Counted from the stretch's first letter, positions 16,101 through 21,648 are shown. The stretch: DNA of 33,068 bases from UBA1443 sp964445745 (GCA_964445745.1 CAYULU010000018.1:1-33068), one strand, 5' to 3'. The notes: generated from the letters alone by a model not told the origin. Translations and numbers: made by a program.

Positions 16101-18697
16101 GGGATGGAGCACGGTCCGAGGTGCGAAGCGAAGTGCAAACTCCGGGTGAACTTGGATCCTATTATGACCGGATGTTATCGGATGCCAGGCGGGTGGTTGA
16201 AGGGGAAGGACTTGAGATTTACCGGAATAAAAATTTCTACGACGGGAACCGGCTTCGCGACGGATTTACCGCGGGTCTTATCGTTGCGATCAAGGAGCGG
16301 AGGCTTGTCGAGACCCTGGCCGGTGTTCAAAAGCGCCTTAGGGAGGTGTTGGAAGGGGCCGGTGTGCCGGCCGATCATTATTATTTTGTTCCTCCTACGG
16401 CGTTCCATTCTAATATTGTTTCTCTGTTTCCGACGTTTCGTCGCGGGCAGAATCCCGGGGTGCCCGAAAACAGGGCCCGGTTGGACGAGGCGGTTCAAAA
16501 GATCGAACGCGTAGCGACCGGCGTTCATTCCTACCGGATTCGGTTTAACGGTGTGACGCTCGCGCCGGACGGTACGGTCATCGCGCAGGGTTTCGTGGAA
16601 GATCCCGGAGCGCTGAACCAGGCCCGAAGGGTCCTGGTGGACGAAATCAAAGGTATTTTTCCTGACGCCACACGCGGGCAGATTGTCCACGCCTCCCTTG
16701 GCCGGATTGTTCGTCCGATCACACGGGATCAATCGGAGGTGTTAATTCGGGAGATTGAAAAGAGCCGCACGATCGAGCTGGGAGAGCAGAAGGTGGAAGG
16801 ATGGTATCTCAACACGGCAGAACTAGTCCCCGGCGGTTTACCCGGTTCCGAGCATCTTTCTCTGCGGAACAACATTTCGTTTGCAGGCCCGTTACAGTCC
16901 GAGGTGCGGGGAGGGGAAGATTGGAAGCAGAAACTGTGGGAGGGCTGGGCCCGGGTGGCAGTTCCTGAGAAAAAAATACCGGCTGAAATTTTGCGGACAA
17001 GGGAGGCGCTTTATCAATCCCGGCTGGCGGATGCGCTGGGGTTTCTTTTACAAGTAAAGGGCACCACGGAAACGGAGCGAACGGCGCTTCAGACGATTCA
17101 AACTCAGTTTCCCGTGTCAGTTTACTCACCTGAAAAAGGTTGGAACGGTGCCGGGGTTCCCCTGGAAGAACAGACGGCCCTCTTTCGTGCTATCGAGCAT
17201 GTTCTGAATGTTTTTTGGGGGTGGCAGGAACGGAGCAGAGTGAGGGGCGATTTACATGAGCCTCTTTTCTGGAAAGCGGATCCGCACGCCGCTAGCAAGC
17301 AGAAGATGGTGAAGGAGGGGATCGAGTTCCTCGAAGGGATTCTTCGGGAGGTGTTTCCCAGCCGTACCGCGGGAAGCTCCGAAACGGCCAGGAGCCGTCT
17401 TTCTGATGTTTTGCTCCACCTGATGAACCGCAATCGCTGGGACGACACGATTCGCTCCCCTCAGGTTGCGAACCCGGGGATGGTTTTTCTTAAGGATGAC
17501 CGCGCTGGATTTTTGAACGATGAGCAGTTGGCTCGTGACGAAACCGTTGCGATTGTTCTGGATAACAACGGAGGCGAGACATTCGCGGCGCTTTTGGCGG
17601 CCTGGGTTCTGGTACGGATGGGGAAAAAAGTGACTCTGTTCGGGAAACGAGAGCCGATGCTTGTGGGCGATACGACATTGCCGGACCTGGATTACAGCGT
17701 CCGAATTTTTGATGAGATCTTGAAGTCGTGGTTTCGTGATCCTTCGGTTCGAGGGCTCGAGGAGGCACTGGCGGAGGGGATGATCGACTTGCGTGCTCGT
17801 TCGACCGACTATCTCTATGAGGGGGCGGAGGTGGAGGCTTCCAAAGCAGTAACGCAGTCGCTGGACGAGATTCGGGATTTTGATTCGGCCTTGATCCTCG
17901 GGGAGCTTCAGTATGGTGATTTTATGCGCGAACAATTGCGCCGGGTCGTCGGGACGACCGAAAAAGCACACTTGAGTTCTGTCGACCTGCTCAATCCTTT
18001 CTCTAAGACGCGGCTTTTGTTTTTGAAAGCGGTTAAAAATCCCCGCGAAACTGTGGTGGATGTCCCGGACTATCATCCCGGAGAACTGACCCGCGGACAG
18101 TTGATGGCGCAGGCGCTTTTCCCGTCGTCGCAAAATCGCCGGTCTGAAATGCGGGTGGATTTAGAAAAAGTTTTGAAGAACGTTAAAAATCTGAAATCGA
18201 ATGTACAGCCGGCGACGGTGTTTGTGGATGCGGAGGACTGGGAAAATCTATCCGATGCGCAAAAGCAGGAATATTTCTTTGTGGCGCTTTCAAAACCCGA
18301 GACACGGATCATTGTTTATAACGAGCGAGGGCAGGGCCGCGACGCAAATCTCGCGGCGTTTTTGAAGCTTGAACGGGTGCAAAGGACCGAGAGGGATCTC
18401 GATCAGGCGGTCAGCGCCTTTGCGAGGCCCAATGTGCCCACCATTCATCTCTCCAGACAGGTGATGCCTTCTCCGGTGGCGGTCGGCAGTTTGCGTAAAC
18501 GCGTGTCATTTTTCAAAATGAACAGTGAGAAAAGCGGCACGCTTGCTACGGCGTTACTTTGGGCCGTCTCCGGCGGGGAGGATTCCCGGGTCCCGGGGGT
18601 GCGTCAGGATCACGGTTTCTGGACGGTGCACGAATCTCTCCTTGAATCCCTCCAACGGGTGTTCGACAACAATTTTGTGATCGCTGTCGCCGCTTAA
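10109..18697 (+). CDS. Giant multi-AAA+ protein, second part: sixth AAA+, HExxH, CobT-like VWA/MIDAS, tandem repeats, 2H-like and DUF89-like domains
   Basis: This continues the gene that enters the gap at 10008. The ATG at 10109 is not a real start: its first 55 bases duplicate 9954-10008 in the same frame. After collapsing the overlap, the C-terminal residue is 6159. Domains: AAA+ 6 (Walker A GQSGGGKTE, residue 3582; Walker B LEELN, 3649; FATMNP), metallopeptidase-like HEAMH (3888) with LEDGRIEN about 28 residues later, a Lys/Glu/Gly-rich stretch (about 4104-4140), VWA with DESGSM (4293) and ITDG (4427), tandem repeats (about 4545-5325), a possible 2H phosphoesterase, a DUF89-like domain (DNNGGE at 5782, GDTTLPD at 5818) and a C-terminal segment. 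Such an AAA-plus-MIDAS layout is typical of remodelling ATPases (midasin, MoxR-VWA, CobS-CobT). The substrate is unknown. No close downstream partner gene is seen. Confidence 0.9.
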   Translation: MSAQSNVARLKGLFHNRLLADGHRRLKEWVDSGTKSTFEKELAVVGISGEKKSLEDLRAILRNILERSLQGDRYATKKVVELVGRITGESYAPWSPDGDPLFTEFQRVKTEREEDTEWIELGGIRVAKLSASEMLEEFLKEFNADIESGLLSGQDGKPLPPMEEGAQKYVMRKILDSAEDRWMQEDRAPVGQDRNLKNLIREEAQRWAANELRGARQTTDHIKKLLQKHFYTQAERVEKLVELQSTQIPRMQILKGFRDGGLVETVDTEGRRSIIHKSRPVLEVGQSGGGKTEMIADIARELNWAYMSVALGAASVESLVGEFILNEETGAFEFRKGILVRAMEEGSALVLEELNMAESGVIEILNEYFDRGTMTIQGRKIQVKIHRNFRLFATMNPTEGRTGKNAGRIPLSPALRSRFREVWVRSERSKAEQYRMVLGGIRDLVKGLMERGIAEETEDVLGILEEDLTRRKIAERAGIPMLPKEQRDSIEDGVVHTAKPTAKAVPAVRMARSKNVEPVATVPAKGDWERSSTEEKKKIYEDTFSIITAKADITLAAGDHWAWNPKRKILTYDEKDIERLSLNALLGVGIHEAMHRIGTRYLSLFWEFFDEHGLENRVFNTLEDGRIENWARFLFGGAATPLRATNDEVVFGSFKDENELVERFVHGSKDKEGNMTEVAYSSAIINFFLYLGKRGSDVNASKVIEKFLKAFEERDPQLRADIEGLLKAGYFGGGRKEDILDPPNQNKVSGVFSKLPMKADDLGIYRFDGNPSESTIEDLAIEQGIIIRECIMPVVYKWALKDLAKGEKSEGEGEGKKGEKGEKSEGEGERESEGGPQDGSSGKATKGKPTSGKSGKNAKPVSADEWRDLWDKLSPEQKKKLLDQIDKGHASRPQDRTAKDSDDYKRAQQDSEIAKPMSERDRLMGFLGKMITELSGYLRDIIQNSVRPKEVTGLKRGRIDMRRLINSMARGFTDMRFYKQRILPQQKNVKFTIVVDESGSMEGMGESGKAASQNASAKGYRALMGVTLLMEVLESLGIDFAVRGYYDTTHLHKRFKGQRIPPGKESEYLEPGHVDIQDGYTTRVEKESLIGELYQSIGRGGNNEGPALAAAIRDAGEAGGEKHFIIVITDGMGNVSDIKTQVEGLRERSGRVGGTKVELIAVGLSNDAQYVPENYGGKYSIWLKDDEIHKLPAELKRILHEVIRGVYQPEVPGSTRFSHLAKGFRFAGVVGGDYNFHSVRSEVRDNATVDQLGLKSVTDWSWDAFDEFFEAQKTEWDYKDYYFEEKWSVCKLWAHDRFKEIPNPDQRWQLFRRVAAIVRKICQQALNVEGEFWWGEGEKILDPIGLSEFEGFFMGEAFWQMMDPSQTISAFETKLKERLVVLDILRSLQIQVSEGKFEIYLEKFNEAFEHVVDSPEFSEILEKFSAERKLALITEDQAAQIAYQKTLLLAQQAKARQARGEQNPSVSDPGSASSEKGEDLWLEKPGDGARSEVRSEVQTPGELGSYYDRMLSDARLVDQIGLKSVTDWSEEDLEKFIEAQKERVNEDYYGRARSSVFEFWWADRVREIPDPDQRWHFFRKAVEIVLAICRQPTELESNWGDGKTIRDPKGLSAFGHFFSGKAFWRVTKKTLKERLVVLDILRSLQIQVSEGKFEIYLEKFNEAFEHVVDSPEFSEILEKFSAERKLALITEDQAAQIAYQKTLLLAQQAKARQARGEQNPSVSDPGSASSEKGEDLWLEKPGDGARSEVRSEVQTPGELGSYYDRMLSDARLVDQIGLKSVTDWSEEDLEKFIEAQKERVNEDYYGRARSSVFEFWWADRVREIPDPDQRWQFFRKAVEIVLAICRQPAELESDWGNGTTILDPKGLSAFGHFVLGKAFWRVTETKLKERLVVLDILRSLQIQVSEGKFEIYLEKFNEAFEHVVDSPEFSEILEKFSAERKLALITEDQAAQIAYQKTLLLAQQAKARQARGEQNPSVSDPGSASSEKGEDLWLEKPGDGARSEVRSEVQTPGELGSYYDRMLSDARRVVEGEGLEIYRNKNFYDGNRLRDGFTAGLIVAIKERRLVETLAGVQKRLREVLEGAGVPADHYYFVPPTAFHSNIVSLFPTFRRGQNPGVPENRARLDEAVQKIERVATGVHSYRIRFNGVTLAPDGTVIAQGFVEDPGALNQARRVLVDEIKGIFPDATRGQIVHASLGRIVRPITRDQSEVLIREIEKSRTIELGEQKVEGWYLNTAELVPGGLPGSEHLSLRNNISFAGPLQSEVRGGEDWKQKLWEGWARVAVPEKKIPAEILRTREALYQSRLADALGFLLQVKGTTETERTALQTIQTQFPVSVYSPEKGWNGAGVPLEEQTALFRAIEHVLNVFWGWQERSRVRGDLHEPLFWKADPHAASKQKMVKEGIEFLEGILREVFPSRTAGSSETARSRLSDVLLHLMNRNRWDDTIRSPQVANPGMVFLKDDRAGFLNDEQLARDETVAIVLDNNGGETFAALLAAWVLVRMGKKVTLFGKREPMLVGDTTLPDLDYSVRIFDEILKSWFRDPSVRGLEEALAEGMIDLRARSTDYLYEGAEVEASKAVTQSLDEIRDFDSALILGELQYGDFMREQLRRVVGTTEKAHLSSVDLLNPFSKTRLLFLKAVKNPRETVVDVPDYHPGELTRGQLMAQALFPSSQNRRSEMRVDLEKVLKNVKNLKSNVQPATVFVDAEDWENLSDAQKQEYFFVALSKPETRIIVYNERGQGRDANLAAFLKLERVQRTERDLDQAVSAFARPNVPTIHLSRQVMPSPVAVGSLRKRVSFFKMNSEKSGTLATALLWAVSGGEDSRVPGVRQDHGFWTVHESLLESLQRVFDNNFVIAVAA
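10824..11420 (+). other. AAA+ module 6 (even type, Walker B EE, no recognisable lid)
   Basis: Walker A GQSGGGKTE (residue 3582), Walker B ALVLEELNMA (Glu-Glu at 3649-3650), FATMNPTEGRTG and SPALRSRFREVWV. Unlike modules 2 and 4, no TSLRDL-type lid follows; a Lys/Ala/Val-rich linker leads to the HExxH domain. Confidence 0.88.
11690..12330 (+). other. HExxH metallopeptidase-like domain of the giant protein
   Basis: The motif GVGIHEAMHRIGT gives HExxH at residue 3888, and NTLEDGRIEN about 28 residues later supplies acidic residues that could be the third zinc ligand. I recall HExxH domains in front of VWA domains in bacterial proteins (for example the DUF2201-type pair). Whether it cleaves anything is unknown. 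Confidence 0.6.
12523..12720 (+). other. Lys/Glu/Gly-rich low-complexity linker
   Basis: Repeated GEKSEGEGEGKKGEKG-type residues (about 4104-4140) are followed by a Ser/Gly/Lys-rich stretch. It sits just before the VWA part, as the acidic linker does in midasin and the acidic region does in CobT. Compositional likeness only. Confidence 0.8.
12850..13740 (+). other. CobT-like VWA domain with MIDAS motif
   Basis: The MIDAS motif DESGSM is at residue 4293 after a hydrophobic strand (FTIVV). The second metal-site loop reads GGNNEGPALAAAI, close to the N-x-[DE]-G-x-AL form I recall in CobT rather than the usual Thr loop. ITDGMG at about 4426 is the third loop. The preceding segment (GRIDMRRLINSMARG) also resembles the approach to the CobT VWA. 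Confidence 0.8.
13853..14230 (+). repeat. Diverged leading copy of the variable half-unit (V0)
   Basis: It opens with GLKSVTDWS as units V1 and V2 do (36 nt nearly identical from 13853) and keeps PDQRW and the Trp-rich pattern, but then differs at many positions and is somewhat longer (378 against 342 bp). It leads into the first constant block at 14231. Confidence 0.75.
14231..14998 (+). repeat. 768-bp tandem unit, copy 1
   Basis: One unit codes for 256 residues. It has a 424-bp constant half (14231-14654) that includes ARSEVRSEVQ, then a 342-bp variable half starting GLKSVTDWS. Identity with the next unit is unbroken for about 606 bp, up to base 14835; the first difference is at 14836 (His codon against Gln). 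Confidence 0.93.
14999..15766 (+). repeat. 768-bp tandem unit, copy 2
   Basis: Same length as copy 1, with the constant half at 14999-15422. Differences from copy 1 are confined to the last part of the variable half (from 15604 on). The unit length is a multiple of three, so the frame is kept. Confidence 0.93.
15767..16190 (+). repeat. Third constant half-unit (424 bp)
   Basis: Identical to 14231-14654 and 14999-15422. Similarity stops after the codons for MLSDAR, and unrelated higher-GC sequence follows (the 2H-like domain). Confidence 0.93.
16191..16870 (+). other. Possible 2H phosphoesterase-like domain of the giant protein
   Basis: Two His-containing motifs lie about 94 residues apart: PTAFHSNIVSLF (His 5397) and QIVHASLGRI (His 5491). 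The second fits the H-x-[ST]-x signature of 2H phosphoesterases (LigT/2'-5' RNA ligase type); the first has Asn where Thr or Ser is usual. Assignment is tentative. Confidence 0.4.
16890..18130 (+). other. DUF89/ARMT1-like metal-dependent phosphatase domain of the giant protein
   Basis: The core VLDNNGGETFAALLAAWVL (Asp-Asn at residues 5782-5783), then GKREPMLVGDTTLPDLD (Asp 5818), matches the DUF89 pattern D-N-[AS]-G-E..F ... K..P..VSDTT..D. In that family these Asp and Asn residues bind the metal of damage-control phosphatases. Position 4 is Gly-Gly-Glu instead of Gly-Glu. It is preceded by a helical region starting after LQSEVRGGED. Confidence 0.7.
18139..18694 (+). other. C-terminal segment of the giant protein after RRSEMR
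   Basis: About 185 residues follow the linker RRSEMRVDLEKV. They include an alpha/beta part (ATVFVDAEDW, ETRIIVYNERG) and a terminal part with TLATALLWAVSGGEDS and SLLESLQRVFDNNFVIAV. I recall similar endings in other Omnitrophota giants but cannot test this. Confidence 0.5.
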
Positions 18698-18815
18698 ATT
18701 CCGGGGACACATCACTTAATTCGAGAAGTAGTAAAGACCTGTTTTTGATACTGCGATTCCTGCCCCGACAGAACTTAACATCAGGAAGCTAATTAAGTAA
18801 TGTGTCCCCGGAATT
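18697..18815. mobile_element. 119-bp inverted-repeat element (REP/MITE-like)
   Basis: 25-bp arms at 18697-18721 and 18791-18815 are reverse complements with one mismatch (base 18713); their core is ccggggacaca(c/t)nactta. The left arm shares the last A of the giant gene's stop codon. I recall GGGGACACA...TTAA inverted repeats flanking REP-associated (Y1/RAYT) transposases in many bacteria. No transposase is present, so this would be a non-autonomous copy or remnant. In RNA it could also act as a terminator hairpin. Confidence 0.7.
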
Positions 18816-19044
18816 CTGGAGTATAATTTCGGCAGGGGCGCGGCCAGAGTTACAGCCAGAGTTGTTTGATGACCGGGTATTACTTCTTTTGGAGAACAAG
18901 ATCTCGAGTAAATCCAGCATTTCTGTGGGGCTAGGCCAAAAGGGCATTTCGGGTCAATTGAACAAAGTTATACACGGATTGCTGGACGAAAAATACGTTG
19001 AGTACACAAGTCCCGACAAGCCGAACAGCCAGTTGCAAAAATAG
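18802..19044 (+). pseudogene. Truncated winged-helix gene remnant
   Basis: The 80-codon frame starts (GTG) inside the right arm of the inverted-repeat element, so its start is unlikely to be genuine. From EFWS on it resembles the C-terminal winged helix common in ATP-binding/RecG-like regulators and Fic proteins: GLGQKGISGQLNKVIHGLL, then VEYTSPDKPNSQLQK, where functional relatives go on with about YRLT. The frame ends at TAG straight after LQK. It therefore looks cut at both ends, the 5' side by the repeat element. It may be a decayed gene rather than an expressed protein. Confidence 0.55.
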
Positions 19045-19194
19045 AGGGGAATAGTGTTTTTATATCTTCGCAATCCTGAGTTTACTAAGAGCTATTCTTG
19101 GGAACGCAAATCCTTGCGAACTATTTGGGAGCCATTCTTCAATTTTTTATTTCAGAACTGAAGCGAATGCTTGGACGGAAAGGAGGTTAACAAC
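19045..19194 (+). promoter_or_regulatory. miaB leader with hairpin and strong ribosome binding site
   Basis: A small hairpin, cgcaa-atcc-ttgcg, lies at 19105-19118, and ttcgcaa (about 19064) could pair alternatively with ttgcgaa. The Shine-Dalgarno aaggagg at 19180-19186 lies 8 nt before a TTG at 19195. This selects 19195 over the in-frame TTG at 19171. No convincing -35/-10 pair is seen. Confidence 0.5.
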
Positions 19195-20643
19195 TTGACA
19201 GAAGCTAAAGGGAAAACAAACGCAGGCGGTGTCAAAAAGCCAGTCGTGTTTATTAGGACCTTCGGATGTCAGATGAATGTCTACGATTCGCAGGTGGCGG
19301 CGGGGCTTCTGGAAAGCGAGGGGTTTGAAGTGATCCAGGATTCTGAAGTGGAACCGGATCCGATGGGTTATCTTTCGGGCGGAGCGGATATTGTGATTAT
19401 GAATACTTGCTCGGTGCGGGACCACGCGGAGCAGAGGGTTTGGGGGCGACTCGGCCGACTGGGGAAGGAAAAAAAAGAGAGGCCGGAACTGATCATCGGA
19501 CTGATGGGCTGTATGGTGGAGGAACATCGCGAGAAACTTTTTAAGAGGTTCCCGTATCTGGACCTTATCGTGGGGACGCGAAATATCAGCGAATTGCCAG
19601 GGTTGATCCGGCAAATTCAGGTTACTCACAAACGTGTTTCGAGGATCAAACAGGACGGGATTTCGATCGAGTACAGCGAATTTACGAAACGTGACTCGCC
19701 TCATCATGCTTGGCTTCCGGTGATGACCGGTTGTGACAAGGAATGTACTTATTGTATTGTCCCGAAAACGCGAGGTCATGAGGTCTCAATGCCGGCTGAA
19801 GACGTGATCGGGGAGGCGAATCGGCTTGTGGCGGACGGTGTCAAGTGGATCACACTCTTGGGACAGAACGTAAATAGCTATAAAGGTGGCGCAACGCACA
19901 ATGCGCAACGCACAACGCAGGACCAGAACGTTGACCGTTGCGCGTTGAGCGTTGAGCGAGGCCCGTCATTTCCCGAGCTTTTGGAGATGCTGTGCGGGAT
20001 CGAAGGTCTCGAGCGGATCTCGTTTACGACGTCGCATCCCAGTGACGCGACGGAGGATCTGTTCCAGGTGATCGCGCGAAATCCCAAAATCACCCGCCGG
20101 TTTCACCTGCCGATACAGTCCGGGTCTGACAAGATTTTGCGCAGGATGAAACGGATGCATACGTTTGCCGATTATAAGGCCAAGGTAGATCGGCTTCGGG
20201 AACTGGTGCCCGGAATTTCTGTTACGACGGACATTATCGTGGGTTTTCCCGGAGAAACGGAGGAGGACTATCTCGCGACGAAACGGGCGATTGAGGAGAT
20301 CCGATTTGATTCAGCCTTCATCTATAAGTATTCGGTCCGGCCCGGCACTCCGGCGGAACGGCTGACGGACGATGTGCCTCTTGAGACCAAGTCCCGGCGA
20401 AATAATGAATTGCTGGCGATTCAGCGGGGCGTGACGGAAGCCAGAAGCCTCGACCGGGTTGGCCGGGAGGTGACCGGGTTTGTGGAGGCCCAGGCTCCGA
20501 GAGGAAAACAAAGTTTTGTGGCCCGGACGGATTTTGACGGGCGTGTCATTTTTCTTTGTGAGAAAGATTTAATCGGGAAGTTTGTGCGGTTGAAGATCGA
20601 TTCCGTGAGTCACGAAACGTTTCAAGGAACCCTTGTTCCCTGA
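19195..20643 (+). CDS. miaB: tRNA-2-methylthio-N6-dimethylallyladenosine synthase (MiaB)
   Basis: This radical-SAM methylthiotransferase adds a methylthio group to i6A37 of tRNAs that read UNN codons. The N-terminal UPF0004 domain has its three cluster cysteines in FGCQMN, NTCSVRDH and GLMGCM. The radical-SAM motif GCDKECTYC (Cys 180, 184, 187) is followed by VPKTRG, then LLGQNVNSY, TTSHPSD, LPIQSGSD and ITTDIIVGFPGE-type blocks, with a TRAM-like C-terminus. The start is TTG at 19195, dictated by AAGGAGG (an in-frame TTG at 19171 has no such site), giving 482 residues. After GQNVNSY there is an unusual insertion of about 25 residues encoded by palindromic DNA (19889-19961). It is convergent with the downstream deacetylase gene. 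Confidence 0.95.
   Translation: MTEAKGKTNAGGVKKPVVFIRTFGCQMNVYDSQVAAGLLESEGFEVIQDSEVEPDPMGYLSGGADIVIMNTCSVRDHAEQRVWGRLGRLGKEKKERPELIIGLMGCMVEEHREKLFKRFPYLDLIVGTRNISELPGLIRQIQVTHKRVSRIKQDGISIEYSEFTKRDSPHHAWLPVMTGCDKECTYCIVPKTRGHEVSMPAEDVIGEANRLVADGVKWITLLGQNVNSYKGGATHNAQRTTQDQNVDRCALSVERGPSFPELLEMLCGIEGLERISFTTSHPSDATEDLFQVIARNPKITRRFHLPIQSGSDKILRRMKRMHTFADYKAKVDRLRELVPGISVTTDIIVGFPGETEEDYLATKRAIEEIRFDSAFIYKYSVRPGTPAERLTDDVPLETKSRRNNELLAIQRGVTEARSLDRVGREVTGFVEAQAPRGKQSFVARTDFDGRVIFLCEKDLIGKFVRLKIDSVSHETFQGTLVP
19889..19961. repeat. Palindromic in-frame insertion inside miaB
   Basis: Runs of gcaacgcaca and caatgcgcaacgcac are followed about 35 nt later by gttgcgcgttgagcgttg, making an imperfect inverted repeat. 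It codes for ATHNAQRTTQDQ...RCALSVERG, residues not expected in MiaB at this loop. Flanking MiaB motifs stay in frame. Confidence 0.65.
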
Positions 20644-20670
20644 GGGGACGCTTGAAGGTTTTACCCTGAT

Positions 20671-21624
20671 TTACCGGCGGCGGGATTGCAAAAGCCTGCT
20701 GAGTGAGATAATCGCAAACCCTTTTTTCTCGAGGCGTGGAATTTCTCGAAACAGAACGTCCAGTGTGTTTTTCCGGTAATGTCCGATTGCGATGGCGTGT
20801 CCCTGTTTTTTTGCCACGGCTTCCAGCTCCCGGATCTGGCCCAGAATCGCCTCAGGGGAGTCGACATTGTCCAAAAAAACACCCCGTTGAAGAAACGGAA
20901 TTCCGATCTGTCTCGCGACGGACGGGACGACGGAGTCTTTCGTTGTGTAGCTGTCCAGAAAGAAGAGTTTCCGCTGGTTGAGTTCTTCCAGAATGAGGGT
21001 CATCATCTCGCGGTCTGCCGTCCCCCTCGATCCCATATGATTATTAACCCCGACGATTCCCGGAACGGAAGCGATATCACGCGACAGCATGTCAAGGGCC
21101 TGTTCCCTTGGCATGGTGCTGACGATCAGGCCGCGTCCCGGAATCATGTCTTGGGTGGTGTCTAAGGGGAGATGGAGAATGGCCTCCGCGTTTTTCTGCA
21201 TGGCGAGCTCGCCAAAAAACCAGGAATAAGGGAGCAGGGGGAGAATGGCATAAGTGACTTTGTCTCCAAGTCGTTCCATTTCTTTGCGAAGTCTGTTATG
21301 AGCACCGATATCGTCAATGACGATGACGATGGAGGGCCGGGTGAGCTTGACGGGTGTGGGCGGCGGCACTTGTATTGTCGCCGCTGGCGCCGGGCTTTTC
21401 TTGGGCAAAGGGGTTGAGTGGTTCACTCTGGATGTCTGGGGAGCGGCCGGAGCGGTTGGTTGGGTTCCCCGCACAGATTGAACCAGATACTGGGTACCGA
21501 GGAAGAGCAGATAGCCCGCCGCAACGATGCTGAGAAACCAGAGGGTCTTCTTCAGCTGTTTTTTATTGACCTTCACTTTAATTTGAAACGGATTTTTGAT
21601 TTTTTTTCTTCGTCTGCGTACCAC
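20671..21624 (-). CDS. Divergent polysaccharide deacetylase family protein (YibQ-like)
   Basis: This membrane-anchored 317-residue protein has a basic N-terminus (RRRRKKIKNPF), one transmembrane helix (about residues 27-50, TLWFLSIVAAGYLLFLG), a Pro/Ala/Thr-rich periplasmic linker (to about 95) and a divergent polysaccharide deacetylase domain. Recognisable blocks are IVIVIDDIGAH, AILPLLPYS, AEAILHLPLD, GVNNHMGSRGTAD, FFLDSYTT and AIAIGHYRKNT. In the family the Asp pair and the conserved His residues are thought to form a metal site on cell-envelope glycans; the substrate is not established. The GTG start at 21624 is preceded by AAGGTG; an ATG four bases upstream is out of frame. Divergent from the unknown gene at 21763 and convergent with miaB. 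Confidence 0.88.
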   Translation of the reverse strand: MVRRRRKKIKNPFQIKVKVNKKQLKKTLWFLSIVAAGYLLFLGTQYLVQSVRGTQPTAPAAPQTSRVNHSTPLPKKSPAPAATIQVPPPTPVKLTRPSIVIVIDDIGAHNRLRKEMERLGDKVTYAILPLLPYSWFFGELAMQKNAEAILHLPLDTTQDMIPGRGLIVSTMPREQALDMLSRDIASVPGIVGVNNHMGSRGTADREMMTLILEELNQRKLFFLDSYTTKDSVVPSVARQIGIPFLQRGVFLDNVDSPEAILGQIRELEAVAKKQGHAIAIGHYRKNTLDVLFREIPRLEKKGFAIISLSRLLQSRRR

Positions 21625-21648
21625 GCATCACCTTGTTCGTTAAGTTAC

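Noticed and set aside
14231..16190. Repeat array considered as CRISPR or satellite
   Set aside because: Units are 768 bp, in frame and coding; there are no short spaced repeats.
17252..18133. Long minus-strand frame (293 codons)
   Set aside because: It lies fully opposite the giant gene's DUF89-like domain and has no recognisable family, so it is a shadow.
19171..19194. TTG at 19171 as the miaB start
   Set aside because: The AAGGAGG site at 19180-19186 lies downstream of it and serves the TTG at 19195.
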